This document shows, one piece after another, positions 36,232-44,743 of a DNA stretch of 44,762 bases. This DNA is from an uncultured Roseburia sp. (GTDB lineage Bacteria > Bacillota > Clostridia > Lachnospirales > Lachnospiraceae). The position numbers and the translations under genes are program-made. The DNA lies in contig CANDCP010000021.1 of NCBI GenBank assembly GCA_947383215.1, positions 1-44,762 on the forward strand. The letters run 5' to 3'. The notes beneath the pieces are model-generated. The model ran no database searches. It was not told where the DNA came from and worked only from the letters and a program-made list of their open reading frames with translations. The stretch's first letter is position 1, and each line of letters starts with the position of its first letter.

Positions 36232-37059
36232 ATGAATCAGGTATACGAAAAATTATTGAAATGTTATGAGAGTGTGAGAAGTCAGATTGCGTTTGTACCG
36301 AAGGTGGCGCTCGTCTTGGGATCCGGGCTTGGCGACTATGCCGATGATATCCGCGTGGAGGCGACGCTCGATTACCATGATATTGAAGGGTTTCCGGTTT
36401 CGACCGTGCCGGGGCATAAAGGAAGGTTTATATTCGGTTATGTGGGGGAGGTTCCGGTTGTGTGTATGCAGGGAAGGGTGCACTATTACGAGGGATATTC
36501 CATGACGGACGTGGTGCTCCCGATTCGGCTGATGAAGCGAATGGGAGCCGAAATCCTCTTTTTGACGAATGCCTCCGGGGGAATCAGACAGGGCTTTCAT
36601 GCAGGAGACTTTATGATGATTACCGGACAGATTGCAAATTTCGTCCCGTCGCCGTTGATTGGGGAAAATATCGAAGAGCTGGGCGCGCGTTTTCCGGATA
36701 TGAGCCATATTTACGATGAGGAGTTACAGGCCGTAATCAAGAAGGCGGCGGCAATAAACGACATCCCGTTAAAGGAGGGCGTTTATATCCAGCTTACGGG
36801 GCCGAATTACGAATCGCCGCAGGAGATTCACATGTGCCGCGTGCTCGGCGCGGATGCGGTCGGAATGAGTACGGCCTGCGAGGCAATTGCGGCAAATCAT
36901 ATGGGGATGAAGATCTGCGGCATTTCCTGTATTGCCAACCTGGCAGCGGGAATTTCTCCGACGCCTTTGACGCACGCGGAGATTCAGCAGACGGCAGACC
37001 GCGTGGCGCCGATGTTTAAAAAGCTTGTGACAGAGTCGATTCTGGCGATGGGAAGGTGA
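36232..37059 (+). CDS. Purine nucleoside phosphorylase, trimeric family
   Basis: This 275-aa enzyme cleaves purine (deoxy)ribonucleosides with phosphate to base and sugar 1-phosphate. Phosphate-site motifs GSGLGDYAD (30-38) and QGRVHYYEGYSM are present, as are AEILFLTNASGG, GPNYESPQEI, VGMSTACEAIAANHMG and the ISCIANLAAG that supplies the base-contacting Asn. Where many trimeric enzymes read DHINL.G.NPL.GPN, this protein has TGQIANFVPSPLIGEN, so base preference may differ. ATG 36232 has AAAGGAGAAG upstream; a longer in-frame reading overlaps the polC end and is not supported. It stands 16 bp after polC and just before a DUF4026-type gene and an MTA/SAH-deaminase-like gene, suggesting nucleoside salvage. 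Confidence 0.94.
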   Translation: MNQVYEKLLKCYESVRSQIAFVPKVALVLGSGLGDYADDIRVEATLDYHDIEGFPVSTVPGHKGRFIFGYVGEVPVVCMQGRVHYYEGYSMTDVVLPIRLMKRMGAEILFLTNASGGIRQGFHAGDFMMITGQIANFVPSPLIGENIEELGARFPDMSHIYDEELQAVIKKAAAINDIPLKEGVYIQLTGPNYESPQEIHMCRVLGADAVGMSTACEAIAANHMGMKICGISCIANLAAGISPTPLTHAEIQQTADRVAPMFKKLVTESILAMGR

Positions 37060-37091
37060 CGGACAATTTGTTGCATAAGAGGAAAAAGAAG

Positions 37092-38318
37092 ATGAGAGAA
37101 AAATCCTATATGGTGGCGGTTCCGTCAAATGAGGAATCTATTTACGATATAAAAGGAATGCTTGAGCGCGTATCGCAGGTATCCGGGATAAAGCTGTTAT
37201 CTCATAAATTCGATAAAAGCCTGCAGTTAAAAATCGAAGCCGACCAGACGGAATATGAGGTGGAGGTAAATCCGATCGAGTTTGAGCTTCCGAAGATGTA
37301 CCGGATACAGCATTTTTTCCCGGATATTGACATAGAGACGGTAGAAAGTAGCAGGGTCGGTCTGGAGGTGGCGATGGAATTTTCCGGGGAGGCGCTTGCC
37401 TCTTATCACCTGCAGCTGAAAGTAATTTGCGCGCTGCTTGCGAATGTTGCCGCGGTGTTGGATCATAGCTCCGAGAAGATTTTATCCGGGAGATGGGTCG
37501 CTCTTGCGGCCGCTTCAAGCGTGCCTCCCGCGCCTCGTTACATTTATACGGTTCAGGCCGTTGCGGGCGAGGAGGAGACTTGCGTCTGGCTGCACAGCCA
37601 CGGTCTTAATCGCTGCGGACTGCCGGAATTGGAAATTTTAAATACGACAAAAGAGACGTATCAGACGCATTACAGCATAATAGAGACGATGGCAAACAGA
37701 ATGCTGGAGCTTGAGAAGCCTCTTACGCCAAAGGAACCGATGTTTCTCGCAAGATTGGCCGTGGACATGCCGCTTGTCGTGACAATGGTGGACTGGAGAG
37801 AAGCGGTTGCGCTTTATCCGCCGCAGATGCTTGGGGGAAAGAATGACAGAAAAGAGGGACATAACGAAAATACGTGCGCGGTTTTTGCCTATCCGACGCA
37901 GGAGGATATGGAACAAAATAAATACGCGCCGGTATCCGTTTTCGATTCGTATTTAGAGGGCAATCCGATTTATATGATTTCAGACAGGGAGACTGCGCGG
38001 ATGAAGCGTCTGGCGGCCGAGCGGATTTCATACTTGCAAAAGGCGTTTTTAAACCGGGAGAATAAAATTATCGTAAAAATTGGATTGAAGATGGACGCGG
38101 AGTTTTCGGAGGATGAAAATGAGCGGGAGCATATCTGGTTTGAGCTGTTGGAAATTTTAGACGGAGAGATAAAAGGAAAGCTGACGCAGGAGCCGTACTA
38201 TGTAAAGAATATGCACGAGGGGAGCGAGGGCGTTTATTCTTTTACGGAGATTACCGACTGGATGATTTATACGAAAGAGCGCAGGATTACGCCGGACGAC
38301 GTGTACCTTTTGGATTAG
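37092..38318 (+). CDS. DUF4026/DUF2314-type protein of unknown function
   Basis: This soluble protein of about 408 aa resembles DUF4026 proteins, with a C-terminal part (about 330-405; EHIWFELLEILDGEIKGKL, EGVYSFTEITDWMIY, ITPDDVYLL) that looks like a DUF2314 domain. No signal peptide, membrane segment or catalytic motif is recognised. The opening EESIYDIKGMLERVSQVSGI is typical of the family's N-terminal region. ATG 37092 follows AGAGGAAAAAG; GTG 37056, overlapping the phosphorylase stop, is less likely. It lies between a nucleoside phosphorylase and an amidohydrolase, but such proteins are also found in unrelated contexts, including near polymorphic-toxin or immunity genes, so no function is inferred. 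Confidence 0.82.
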   Translation: MREKSYMVAVPSNEESIYDIKGMLERVSQVSGIKLLSHKFDKSLQLKIEADQTEYEVEVNPIEFELPKMYRIQHFFPDIDIETVESSRVGLEVAMEFSGEALASYHLQLKVICALLANVAAVLDHSSEKILSGRWVALAAASSVPPAPRYIYTVQAVAGEEETCVWLHSHGLNRCGLPELEILNTTKETYQTHYSIIETMANRMLELEKPLTPKEPMFLARLAVDMPLVVTMVDWREAVALYPPQMLGGKNDRKEGHNENTCAVFAYPTQEDMEQNKYAPVSVFDSYLEGNPIYMISDRETARMKRLAAERISYLQKAFLNRENKIIVKIGLKMDAEFSEDENEREHIWFELLEILDGEIKGKLTQEPYYVKNMHEGSEGVYSFTEITDWMIYTKERRITPDDVYLLD

Positions 38319-38321
38319 CGG

Positions 38322-38338
38322 CGCTTAACCTGTAAGCG
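38322..38338 (+). other. Small hairpin before the amidohydrolase gene
   Basis: CGCTTA (38322-38327) and TAAGCG (38333-38338) pair around a 5-nt loop, just before GGAAGGAGAAGG, the ribosome site of the next gene. No T-run follows. A minor mRNA structure at most. Confidence 0.25.
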
Positions 38339-38352
38339 GGAAGGAGAAGGGA

Positions 38353-39657
38353 ATGAATATCAGATTTTACAATGCGAAAATAGCAAAGACACAGGAAGAC
38401 CACACCTTTACGATTGAGACGGGCGAGCTTTGGGTAAAAGGCGATACGATCTGCTATATCGGAGACGGAACGGACGCCGGGAATATATTTGAAGATCACA
38501 GAGAACGCGTTATTGTCTGGGACAGAGAGATTGACGTGTGCGGCAATCTTTTGATGCCGGGCTTTAAAAATGCGCATACGCACACGGCGATGACGTTTCT
38601 GCGCTCCTATGCGGATGATCTGCCGCTTCAGGACTGGCTGTTCTCCCAGGTGTTTCCGAGAGAGGATCAGCTGACGCCGGAGGATGTATATTATCTGGAT
38701 ATCCTTGGAATTATGGAGTATTTGACAAGCGGAATCACGTCAAATTTCGATATGTATTTTTTCCCGCCAAAGAATGCGAGGGCGTCTGTGGACTGTGGAT
38801 TCCGCACGGTACAGACAAGCGGCCTGAACAATTTCGGCGGAACCGTGGAGCAGTTAGAGGAAAATTATCATATTGTGAACGAGATGAGCGATCTGTCGAG
38901 TTTTCTTGTCGGCTTCCACGCGGAGTATACGACTTCAAAGGAGCTGATGGAAGGCGTCTGCGATCTTGCGCATAAGTTAAAATCGCCTGTGTGGCTGCAT
39001 AACGCGGAGACGAAAAAAGAGGTGGAGGAGTGTAAGCAGCGCTGGGGGATGACGCCGACGCAGCTTACCGACAGCCTTGGCATGTATGAGTACGGCGGGG
39101 GCGGCTACCACTGCGTATGGTTTGAGGACGCCGATTTTGAGATTTTTAAGAAACGGAATTTGACGGCGGTGACAAATCCGGCTTCGAATCTGAAGCTTGC
39201 GAGCGGCATCGCAAATGTAAAACGTTTTCTGGACGAAAACATTTCGCTTGCAATCGGTACGGACGGCGCCGCAAGCAACAACTGCCTGGATATGTTTCGG
39301 GAGATGTTTTTGACGACGGCGCTTGCAAAGGTGCGCGAGAACGACGCGTCCTGCGTCGGCGCGGACGGCGTGTTATATATGGCGACCGCGGGCGGCGCGC
39401 GCGCGATGGGCTTAGAGGACTGCGACCGGCTTGCGGTGGGGAAAAAAGCCGATATTATCCTGTTGGATTTAAAACAGCCGAATATGCAGCCGGAGAATCA
39501 TATCATAAAAAATATTGTGTACAGCGGGAGCAAACAGAATGTAAAGATGACGATGGTTAACGGGAAGATTCTCTATGAGGACGGAAAATTTTCGATTGGA
39601 TTTGAACCTGCGGACATATACAGAAGGGCGAATGAGATTATCGGAAGGATGAAATAA
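38353..39657 (+). CDS. mtaD: Amidohydrolase, MTA/SAH deaminase-like (MtaD family)
   Basis: This 434-aa metal-dependent deaminase resembles MtaD enzymes that convert 5'-methylthioadenosine and S-adenosylhomocysteine (or adenosine) to inosine analogues. Metal ligands are His75 and His77 in KNAHTHTAM, a His in LHNAETKKEVEE, one in YHCVWFEDAD, and Asp in IGTDGAASNN. SYADDLPLQDWLF just after the first motif is diagnostic of the MtaD/TrzA group. ATG 38353 follows AAGGAGAAGG. With the upstream nucleoside phosphorylase it would remove methylthio- and homocysteine-nucleosides and recover bases. Guanine or cytosine deaminase activity is less likely. A metallo-beta-lactamase-fold gene follows after one base. 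Confidence 0.9.
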   Translation: MNIRFYNAKIAKTQEDHTFTIETGELWVKGDTICYIGDGTDAGNIFEDHRERVIVWDREIDVCGNLLMPGFKNAHTHTAMTFLRSYADDLPLQDWLFSQVFPREDQLTPEDVYYLDILGIMEYLTSGITSNFDMYFFPPKNARASVDCGFRTVQTSGLNNFGGTVEQLEENYHIVNEMSDLSSFLVGFHAEYTTSKELMEGVCDLAHKLKSPVWLHNAETKKEVEECKQRWGMTPTQLTDSLGMYEYGGGGYHCVWFEDADFEIFKKRNLTAVTNPASNLKLASGIANVKRFLDENISLAIGTDGAASNNCLDMFREMFLTTALAKVRENDASCVGADGVLYMATAGGARAMGLEDCDRLAVGKKADIILLDLKQPNMQPENHIIKNIVYSGSKQNVKMTMVNGKILYEDGKFSIGFEPADIYRRANEIIGRMK

Positions 39658-39658
39658 A

Positions 39659-40405
39659 ATGAGGGTCATATTTGTGCATCACAGCTGTTTTGTGGTAGAG
39701 CTGAAGGAGAAGACGCTGGTATTCGATTATTTTGACGGGGAGCGTGTAAACGGTTACCATTTCACCGGAAAGCTGCCGGAATTTGACAGGGAGAAGCCGC
39801 TTTACTTTTTTGCGAGCCACCGCCACCAGGATCATTTTGATCTGGAAATTTTAAGATTTTGCGGGCGGTATCCGAAGATACATTATATTTTGTCGAAAGA
39901 TATCCGTCTTGGAAGCGCTTATCTGAAACGCAACAAAATTTCGGCGGATATAAAGGAGCGCATTACGTTTGTGACGGCGAATCAGGAATATACGGTTGCG
40001 GATTTAAAAATAGAAACGCTTCGTTCCACCGACGAGGGCGTGGCGTTTTACATTGAGACGGAAGGCGTGCGTCTGTATCACGCCGGCGATCTGCACAACT
40101 GGCGGTTCGAGGGCGCGGGGGAGCTTGTCAACGGAAAGATGGAAAGCGGTTATAAGGCCGCGCTGCGCCGTCTGGAGGGAAAGCATATCAATCTGGCCTT
40201 TGTCGTGCTGGACGGACGGCTCGGGATGCATACGAACCGGGGACTCGATTATTTTATGCAGCACGTCAATGCAGATTTTATTTTTCCGATGCATCTGTGG
40301 CAGGAGTACGGACTGATTGCGGATTACAAAAAAATGTGCTCCAACGCAAGGTATACGGAGCGGATTGTAGATATCAGCCGGGAAAACGAAGTGTTTGAAA
40401 TATAA
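39659..40405 (+). CDS. Metallo-beta-lactamase-fold hydrolase (UlaG-like)
   Basis: This 248-aa soluble protein has an MBL fold with the zinc motif SHRHQDHFD (His54, His56, Asp58, His59), opening VIFVHHSCFVVEL, and YHAGDLHNW as the second metal site, resembling UlaG-like lactonases/hydrolases. The later FPMHLWQEYG supplies a further His. Metabolite substrate is unknown; phosphodiester, lactone and thioester hydrolysis occur in the superfamily. It begins one base after the mtaD-like stop, and a promoter for the next unit starts 10 bp beyond its end. Possibly part of the nucleoside salvage unit; that is only inferred from spacing. Confidence 0.88.
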   Translation: MRVIFVHHSCFVVELKEKTLVFDYFDGERVNGYHFTGKLPEFDREKPLYFFASHRHQDHFDLEILRFCGRYPKIHYILSKDIRLGSAYLKRNKISADIKERITFVTANQEYTVADLKIETLRSTDEGVAFYIETEGVRLYHAGDLHNWRFEGAGELVNGKMESGYKAALRRLEGKHINLAFVVLDGRLGMHTNRGLDYFMQHVNADFIFPMHLWQEYGLIADYKKMCSNARYTERIVDISRENEVFEI

Positions 40406-40414
40406 GCAAAACAG

Positions 40415-40443
40415 TTGAAAAATCTTTTCGGCTGGGCTATAAT
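40415..40443 (+). promoter_or_regulatory. Near-consensus sigma-A promoter for the alaS unit
   Basis: TTGAAA (40415-40420), exactly 17 bp, and TATAAT (40438-40443) match the consensus at 11 of 12 positions. Transcription would start near 40450, about 47 bases before a small membrane-protein gene. No terminator precedes it. Confidence 0.85.
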
Positions 40444-40496
40444 GGCGTAAAGTGCCGCAGTGCGTTTCGATACTGCCGGCAAAAAGGAGGAAGCGT

Positions 40497-40652
40497 ATGA
40501 CAGCATTTATCGGAAGTTTTTTACAATATTTGATTACGTTTGTGGTTTTGATTGCGATCGCGGTACTCGGCGTTTTTGCGGGCACGGCGTGGCGGAAACA
40601 TACGGATGCGAAGAAAATGACTGAAACAGGGGAAAAACGGGAAGATAAATAG
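40497..40652 (+). CDS. 51-aa single-pass membrane protein
   Basis: A small ORF with a strong AAAGGAGG (40485-40492) encodes 51 residues: a short N-terminus (MTAFIGSFLQ), a hydrophobic helix at about 10-29 (YLITFVVLIAIAVLGVFAGT), and a charged, Lys/Glu-rich tail. There is no cleavage motif after the helix, so it should stay membrane-anchored with a cytoplasmic tail. It is the first gene behind a consensus promoter and precedes alaS by 17 bp. An upstream in-frame ATG lacks a ribosome site. The function is unknown; no homologue is recognised with confidence. Confidence 0.8.
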   Translation: MTAFIGSFLQYLITFVVLIAIAVLGVFAGTAWRKHTDAKKMTETGEKREDK

Positions 40653-40669
40653 ATTTTGGAGGATTAGTC

Positions 40670-43333
40670 GTGAAGAAGTATGGCGTAAATGAGTTGAGAA
40701 GGATGTATCTTTCCTTTTTCGAGAGCAAGGGGCACCTGGCAATGCAGAGTTTTTCACTGGTGCCGCATAACGATAAGAGTTTACTGTTGATCAATGCCGG
40801 AATGGCGCCGTTAAAGCCTTATTTTACCGGGCAGGAGATCCCGCCGAGAAAGCGCGTGACCACGTGCCAGAAGTGTATCCGTACCGGGGATATCGAGAAT
40901 GTGGGCAAGACGGCGAGACATCTGACTTTTTTTGAAATGCTTGGGAACTTTTCTTTCGGAGATTACTTTAAGCGGGAAGCGATCGCATGGTCCTGGGAGT
41001 TTTTGACGGATGTGCTCGGATTAGAGCAGGAGAGGCTGTATCCGTCCGTCTACGGAGAGGATGACGAGGCGTTTGATATCTGGACGAAAGAGGTCGGCGT
41101 TCCTGCGGAGAAGATTACGCGTTTTTACCGCGATCCGGTAACCGGGGCGTGCGATAATTTCTGGGAACACGGCGCGGGTCCGTGCGGTCCGTGTTCGGAG
41201 ATCTACTATGACAGAGGAGAAAAATACGGCTGCGGCAGTCCGGACTGCAAGGTTGGCTGCGACTGCGACCGTTTTATGGAAGTGTGGAATAACGTATTTA
41301 CCCAGTTTGACGGCGACGGGAAGGGCGGCTATGAGGAGCTCGAGCAGAAGAATATCGATACCGGTATGGGACTTGAGCGCCTTGCGGTTGTGATGCAGGA
41401 TGTGGATTCCGTATTTGACATCGATACGATGAAAGCGATCCGCGATAAGGTTTGCGTGCTTTCCGGCAAGGCGTATATGCAGGATGCGCTTGACGACGTG
41501 TCGATTCGTCTGATTACGGATCATATTCGTTCTGTGACCTTTATGGTGTCCGACGGCATTATGCCAAGCAACGAAGGGCGGGGCTATGTGCTGCGCCGTC
41601 TGATTCGGCGCGCGGCAAGACACGGCAGGCTTCTTGGCATTGAAGGGCTGTTTCTCGCGCGTCTTAGCGAGACTGTGATTGCGGAGAGCAGGGACGGATA
41701 TCCGGAGCTGGAGGAGAAAAAGGAATTTATCTTTAAAGTGCTCTCCCAGGAGGAGGAGAAGTTTCATAAGACCATTGACCAGGGACTTGAGATTTTAGCC
41801 CAGATGCAGCGTGAGATGGAGGAGAGCGGCGCAAAGGAGTTATCCGGCGCGGATGCGTTTAAATTGTATGATACTTATGGATTTCCGCTTGATCTGACGC
41901 AGGAGATCCTGGAGGAAAAAGGCTTTACGATCGACGAGGCGGGCTTTTGGGCCGAGATGGACGAGCAGAGAGAAAAGGCGAGAAAGGCCAGAAAAGTGAC
42001 GAATTATATGGGGGCGGACGTGACGGTGTACGAGTCGATCGACCCTTCCGTTACGACAGAGTTTGTAGGCTACGATAATCTGACTTACCGCTCAAAGATT
42101 ACGGTTATGACGACCGAGACGGAGATTACGGAGGCGCTGTCCGACGGCGAAGTCGGAACGATTTTTGTGGAGCAGACGCCGTTTTATGCGACTATGGGCG
42201 GTCAGAATGCGGATACGGGCTTTATAAGAAGCGAAGACGGAAGCTTTCTGTTTGCGGTGGAGGATACCGTAAAGATGCTTGGCGGAAAAGTCGGCCATAT
42301 CGGTAAAGTAGTAAAGGGCATGGCAAAGACCGGTGATTTTGTAGAGCTTGCGGTCGACAAAGAGAGACGCGGGTCGATCGGAAAGAACCACAGCGCGACG
42401 CATCTTCTTCAAAAGGCGCTGCGCGAGGTGCTGGGAAGCCATGTGGAGCAGGCGGGTTCCGATGTCAATGCGGACAGGCTGCGCTTTGATTTTTCACATT
42501 TTTCCGCTATGACGCCGGAGGAAATCCGGAAGGTAGAAGCGATGGTGAATGATAAGATATCGGCTGCAATTCCGGTTGTGACGCAGGTGATGTCTTTGGA
42601 TGAGGCGAAAAAGACGGGGGCGATGGCGCTGTTTGGCGAGAAGTACGGCGAGACGGTGCGTGTCGTGAAGATGGGTGATTTTTCTACGGAGCTGTGCGGA
42701 GGTACGCATGTTGCAAATACCTCTTCGATCGCGGCGTTTAAAATTGTTTCCGAGACCGGCGTTGCGGCTGGGGTGCGCAGAATAGAGGCGTTAACCGGCA
42801 ATGCGGTATTTGAATATTATGACAAAATTGAGGAGGAACTTCTTGCGGCGGCGAAATTAATAAAAGCTACGCCCGCAACGCTCGCGGAGCGCTTAGGGCA
42901 TCTCATGTCCGAGATGAAGGCGCTGCAAAGCGAGAATGAGTCGCTAAAGAGTAAGGCGGCCAAGGACGCGCTCGGCGACGTAATGGATCAGACGGTGGAG
43001 GTTCAGGGCGTGAAGCTTTTGGCATCCTCCGTAAGCGGAGTTGACATGAACGGGCTGCGCGATCTTGGCGACCAGTTAAAAGAGAAGCTCGGCGGCGGCG
43101 TCGTTGTGCTGGCATCCGAAAATGATGGGAAGGTAAACTTGATTGCGATGGCGACGGACGACGCGATAAGGCGCGGCGCGCATGCCGGAAATCTGATTAA
43201 GGGAATTGCGGCAAAAGTCGGCGGCGGCGGCGGCGGACGGCCGAATATGGCGCAGGCGGGCGGCAAAAATCCGGCGGGAATAGCGGCCGCCCTGACAGAG
43301 GCAAAATCGGTATTGGAAAACCAATTACAGTAA
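40670..43333 (+). CDS. alaS: Alanyl-tRNA synthetase
   Basis: This 887-aa class II synthetase charges tRNA-Ala and edits mis-acylated Ser and Gly. It has the catalytic domain (LRRMYLSFFESKGHLAMQSF, PLKPYFTGQEIPP, FEMLGNFSFGDYFK, HGAGPCGPCSEIYYD), the editing domain with HSATHLLQKAL and CGGTHVANT that provides zinc ligands, a coiled segment, and the C-terminal Gly-rich domain with GGGGGGRPNMAQAGG. GTG 40670 follows TTGGAGGA. No T-box leader is present in the short gap upstream. It is the second gene of the promoter at 40415. A fibronectin-domain protein gene follows after 26 bp. Confidence 0.97.
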   Translation: MKKYGVNELRRMYLSFFESKGHLAMQSFSLVPHNDKSLLLINAGMAPLKPYFTGQEIPPRKRVTTCQKCIRTGDIENVGKTARHLTFFEMLGNFSFGDYFKREAIAWSWEFLTDVLGLEQERLYPSVYGEDDEAFDIWTKEVGVPAEKITRFYRDPVTGACDNFWEHGAGPCGPCSEIYYDRGEKYGCGSPDCKVGCDCDRFMEVWNNVFTQFDGDGKGGYEELEQKNIDTGMGLERLAVVMQDVDSVFDIDTMKAIRDKVCVLSGKAYMQDALDDVSIRLITDHIRSVTFMVSDGIMPSNEGRGYVLRRLIRRAARHGRLLGIEGLFLARLSETVIAESRDGYPELEEKKEFIFKVLSQEEEKFHKTIDQGLEILAQMQREMEESGAKELSGADAFKLYDTYGFPLDLTQEILEEKGFTIDEAGFWAEMDEQREKARKARKVTNYMGADVTVYESIDPSVTTEFVGYDNLTYRSKITVMTTETEITEALSDGEVGTIFVEQTPFYATMGGQNADTGFIRSEDGSFLFAVEDTVKMLGGKVGHIGKVVKGMAKTGDFVELAVDKERRGSIGKNHSATHLLQKALREVLGSHVEQAGSDVNADRLRFDFSHFSAMTPEEIRKVEAMVNDKISAAIPVVTQVMSLDEAKKTGAMALFGEKYGETVRVVKMGDFSTELCGGTHVANTSSIAAFKIVSETGVAAGVRRIEALTGNAVFEYYDKIEEELLAAAKLIKATPATLAERLGHLMSEMKALQSENESLKSKAAKDALGDVMDQTVEVQGVKLLASSVSGVDMNGLRDLGDQLKEKLGGGVVVLASENDGKVNLIAMATDDAIRRGAHAGNLIKGIAAKVGGGGGGRPNMAQAGGKNPAGIAAALTEAKSVLENQLQ

Positions 43334-43359
43334 ACCAGATTCAAAAAAGGAGATTTAGT

Positions 43360-44628
43360 ATGAAAGCAATGAAACAGATGAAGCACGTTATGCTCACATT
43401 GGCGATTGCCTTTGTGATGGCGCTTGCATTTTCGGTGTCCGCGAAAGCGGAGCTGGTGACGCCGGGGAAGGTGACCGGGATTAAACAGGTAGACGCCGGA
43501 TCCGACTTGAAGATTACGTGGACGGCGCTTCTGACAAATGACGTCCGCTATAACGTGGAGGTCAGCACGGATAAGCAGAATTGGGTTTCCAAGGAGGATA
43601 ATCTTGCCGGCAATTCGGCGCAGATAAGAGGACTGACTGCAGGAAGTACCTACTATGTGCGCGTTCAGGGGTTTACAAGTGAACGGCAGAACGGCGAGGT
43701 TGTCTATGCGAGAGGCGCCTATTCTGATGTGGTAGAGTGCGTAACCGCTCCGAATGAGAAAGTTTCTTATCTGAAAAAGATAGATTCCACGACATCGTCC
43801 GTGACGTTAGAGTGGCCTTCCGTTTCGGGCGCGAACGCTTACAAAGTGAAACTTGGCGGCGCAAAAACGGGGGAAACGATTATATACGGTACAGGCGCAA
43901 AGATAACGTATACGATAACGGGTTTGTCGGGGGACGCGGCGTATACGGCGAGCGTTTATCCGGCAAAAGCCAACAGTACGAAGAGTTTTGTGGCTTGCAA
44001 CGAAATGTATTATAATTGTGAGACCATTTATTCGCTTACGGTAACGCCCGGAAAGGTGACAGAGGTTGACGTTCCGTATTACTGGAATGCAATAGGAGAG
44101 CTTGAAGTAGAGTATAAAAGGATTTCTTATGCGGAAGGTTACGAGGCGGAGCTGTATACGGCAAACAAAAAGAAAGATAAAAAAGTGGCGTCTGCACAGG
44201 GGAATCATTACGGTATTTTTGTAAAATATTCAGGGCTAAAAAAACATAATTTCTATAAGGTGCGCGTCCGCGCGTATACCACAACCACAGACGGCGTGAA
44301 GAAATACGGCGCGTGGTCGGATTGGAAGCAGACCTGTCAGCAGCCGGATGTAAAGTTGCGCCCGACTTCAAATGGTATGAAGGTCAAATTCGATAAGATT
44401 TCCGGCGCCGACAGATACGTTGTGTATATGTCCACGAAAAAGGACTCCGGCTATAAAAAAGTGGCGACGACAAAGAAAACGTCTGTCACGGTGAAAAAGC
44501 TTGGCAAAAAGAAGCTGAAGAGGGGAAAAACGTATTACGCGTACGTTGTGGCCTACAACAAGGTCGGCAAAAAATATTATTCCGGCGCGGCCGGCAATGC
44601 GAATAGCTGCTGGCCTATTAAATACTAA
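43360..44628 (+). CDS. Secreted fibronectin type III repeat protein
   Basis: This 422-aa protein has a Sec signal peptide with a cleavage site AKA-E at about residue 30, after the hydrophobic core LTLAIAFVMALAFSV. The rest is about four fibronectin type III modules (roughly 33-128, 130-225, 226-330, 335-420), with recurrent PGKVTGI, LKITW, YYVRVQGF and YRVYMSTKK-type strands. The last module is Lys-rich (VKKLGKKKLKRGKTYYAYVV). No LPXTG, SLH or transmembrane anchor is seen, so it is probably secreted or held by charge. ATG 43360 has AAAAGGAG. It follows alaS by 26 bp and seems to share its transcript. Such proteins are common in Lachnospiraceae; a role in adhesion is speculative. Confidence 0.88.
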   Translation: MKAMKQMKHVMLTLAIAFVMALAFSVSAKAELVTPGKVTGIKQVDAGSDLKITWTALLTNDVRYNVEVSTDKQNWVSKEDNLAGNSAQIRGLTAGSTYYVRVQGFTSERQNGEVVYARGAYSDVVECVTAPNEKVSYLKKIDSTTSSVTLEWPSVSGANAYKVKLGGAKTGETIIYGTGAKITYTITGLSGDAAYTASVYPAKANSTKSFVACNEMYYNCETIYSLTVTPGKVTEVDVPYYWNAIGELEVEYKRISYAEGYEAELYTANKKKDKKVASAQGNHYGIFVKYSGLKKHNFYKVRVRAYTTTTDGVKKYGAWSDWKQTCQQPDVKLRPTSNGMKVKFDKISGADRYVVYMSTKKDSGYKKVATTKKTSVTVKKLGKKKLKRGKTYYAYVVAYNKVGKKYYSGAAGNANSCWPIKY

Positions 44629-44644
44629 GAATTTGTAAAAACTG

Positions 44645-44672
44645 TTGACAATATGGATTTATTTGGTATAAT
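44645..44672 (+). promoter_or_regulatory. Consensus promoter at the window's right end
   Basis: TTGACA (44645-44650), a 16-bp spacer, and TATAAT (44667-44672) with an extended TGG in front. It is a perfect match at both hexamers and should be strong. It drives a leader of about 65 nt into the gene starting at 44744. Confidence 0.88.
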
Positions 44673-44743
44673 AATTTATAGTGCAATAAAATATGACCCA
44701 AACAGTTGAATATGCACAATACGCAACTGGAGGGAGGTTAGGT

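Noticed and set aside
40406-40669. T-box or other tRNA-sensing leader before alaS
   Set aside because: The space is taken by a promoter and a small gene; no specifier stem or T-box sequence was seen.
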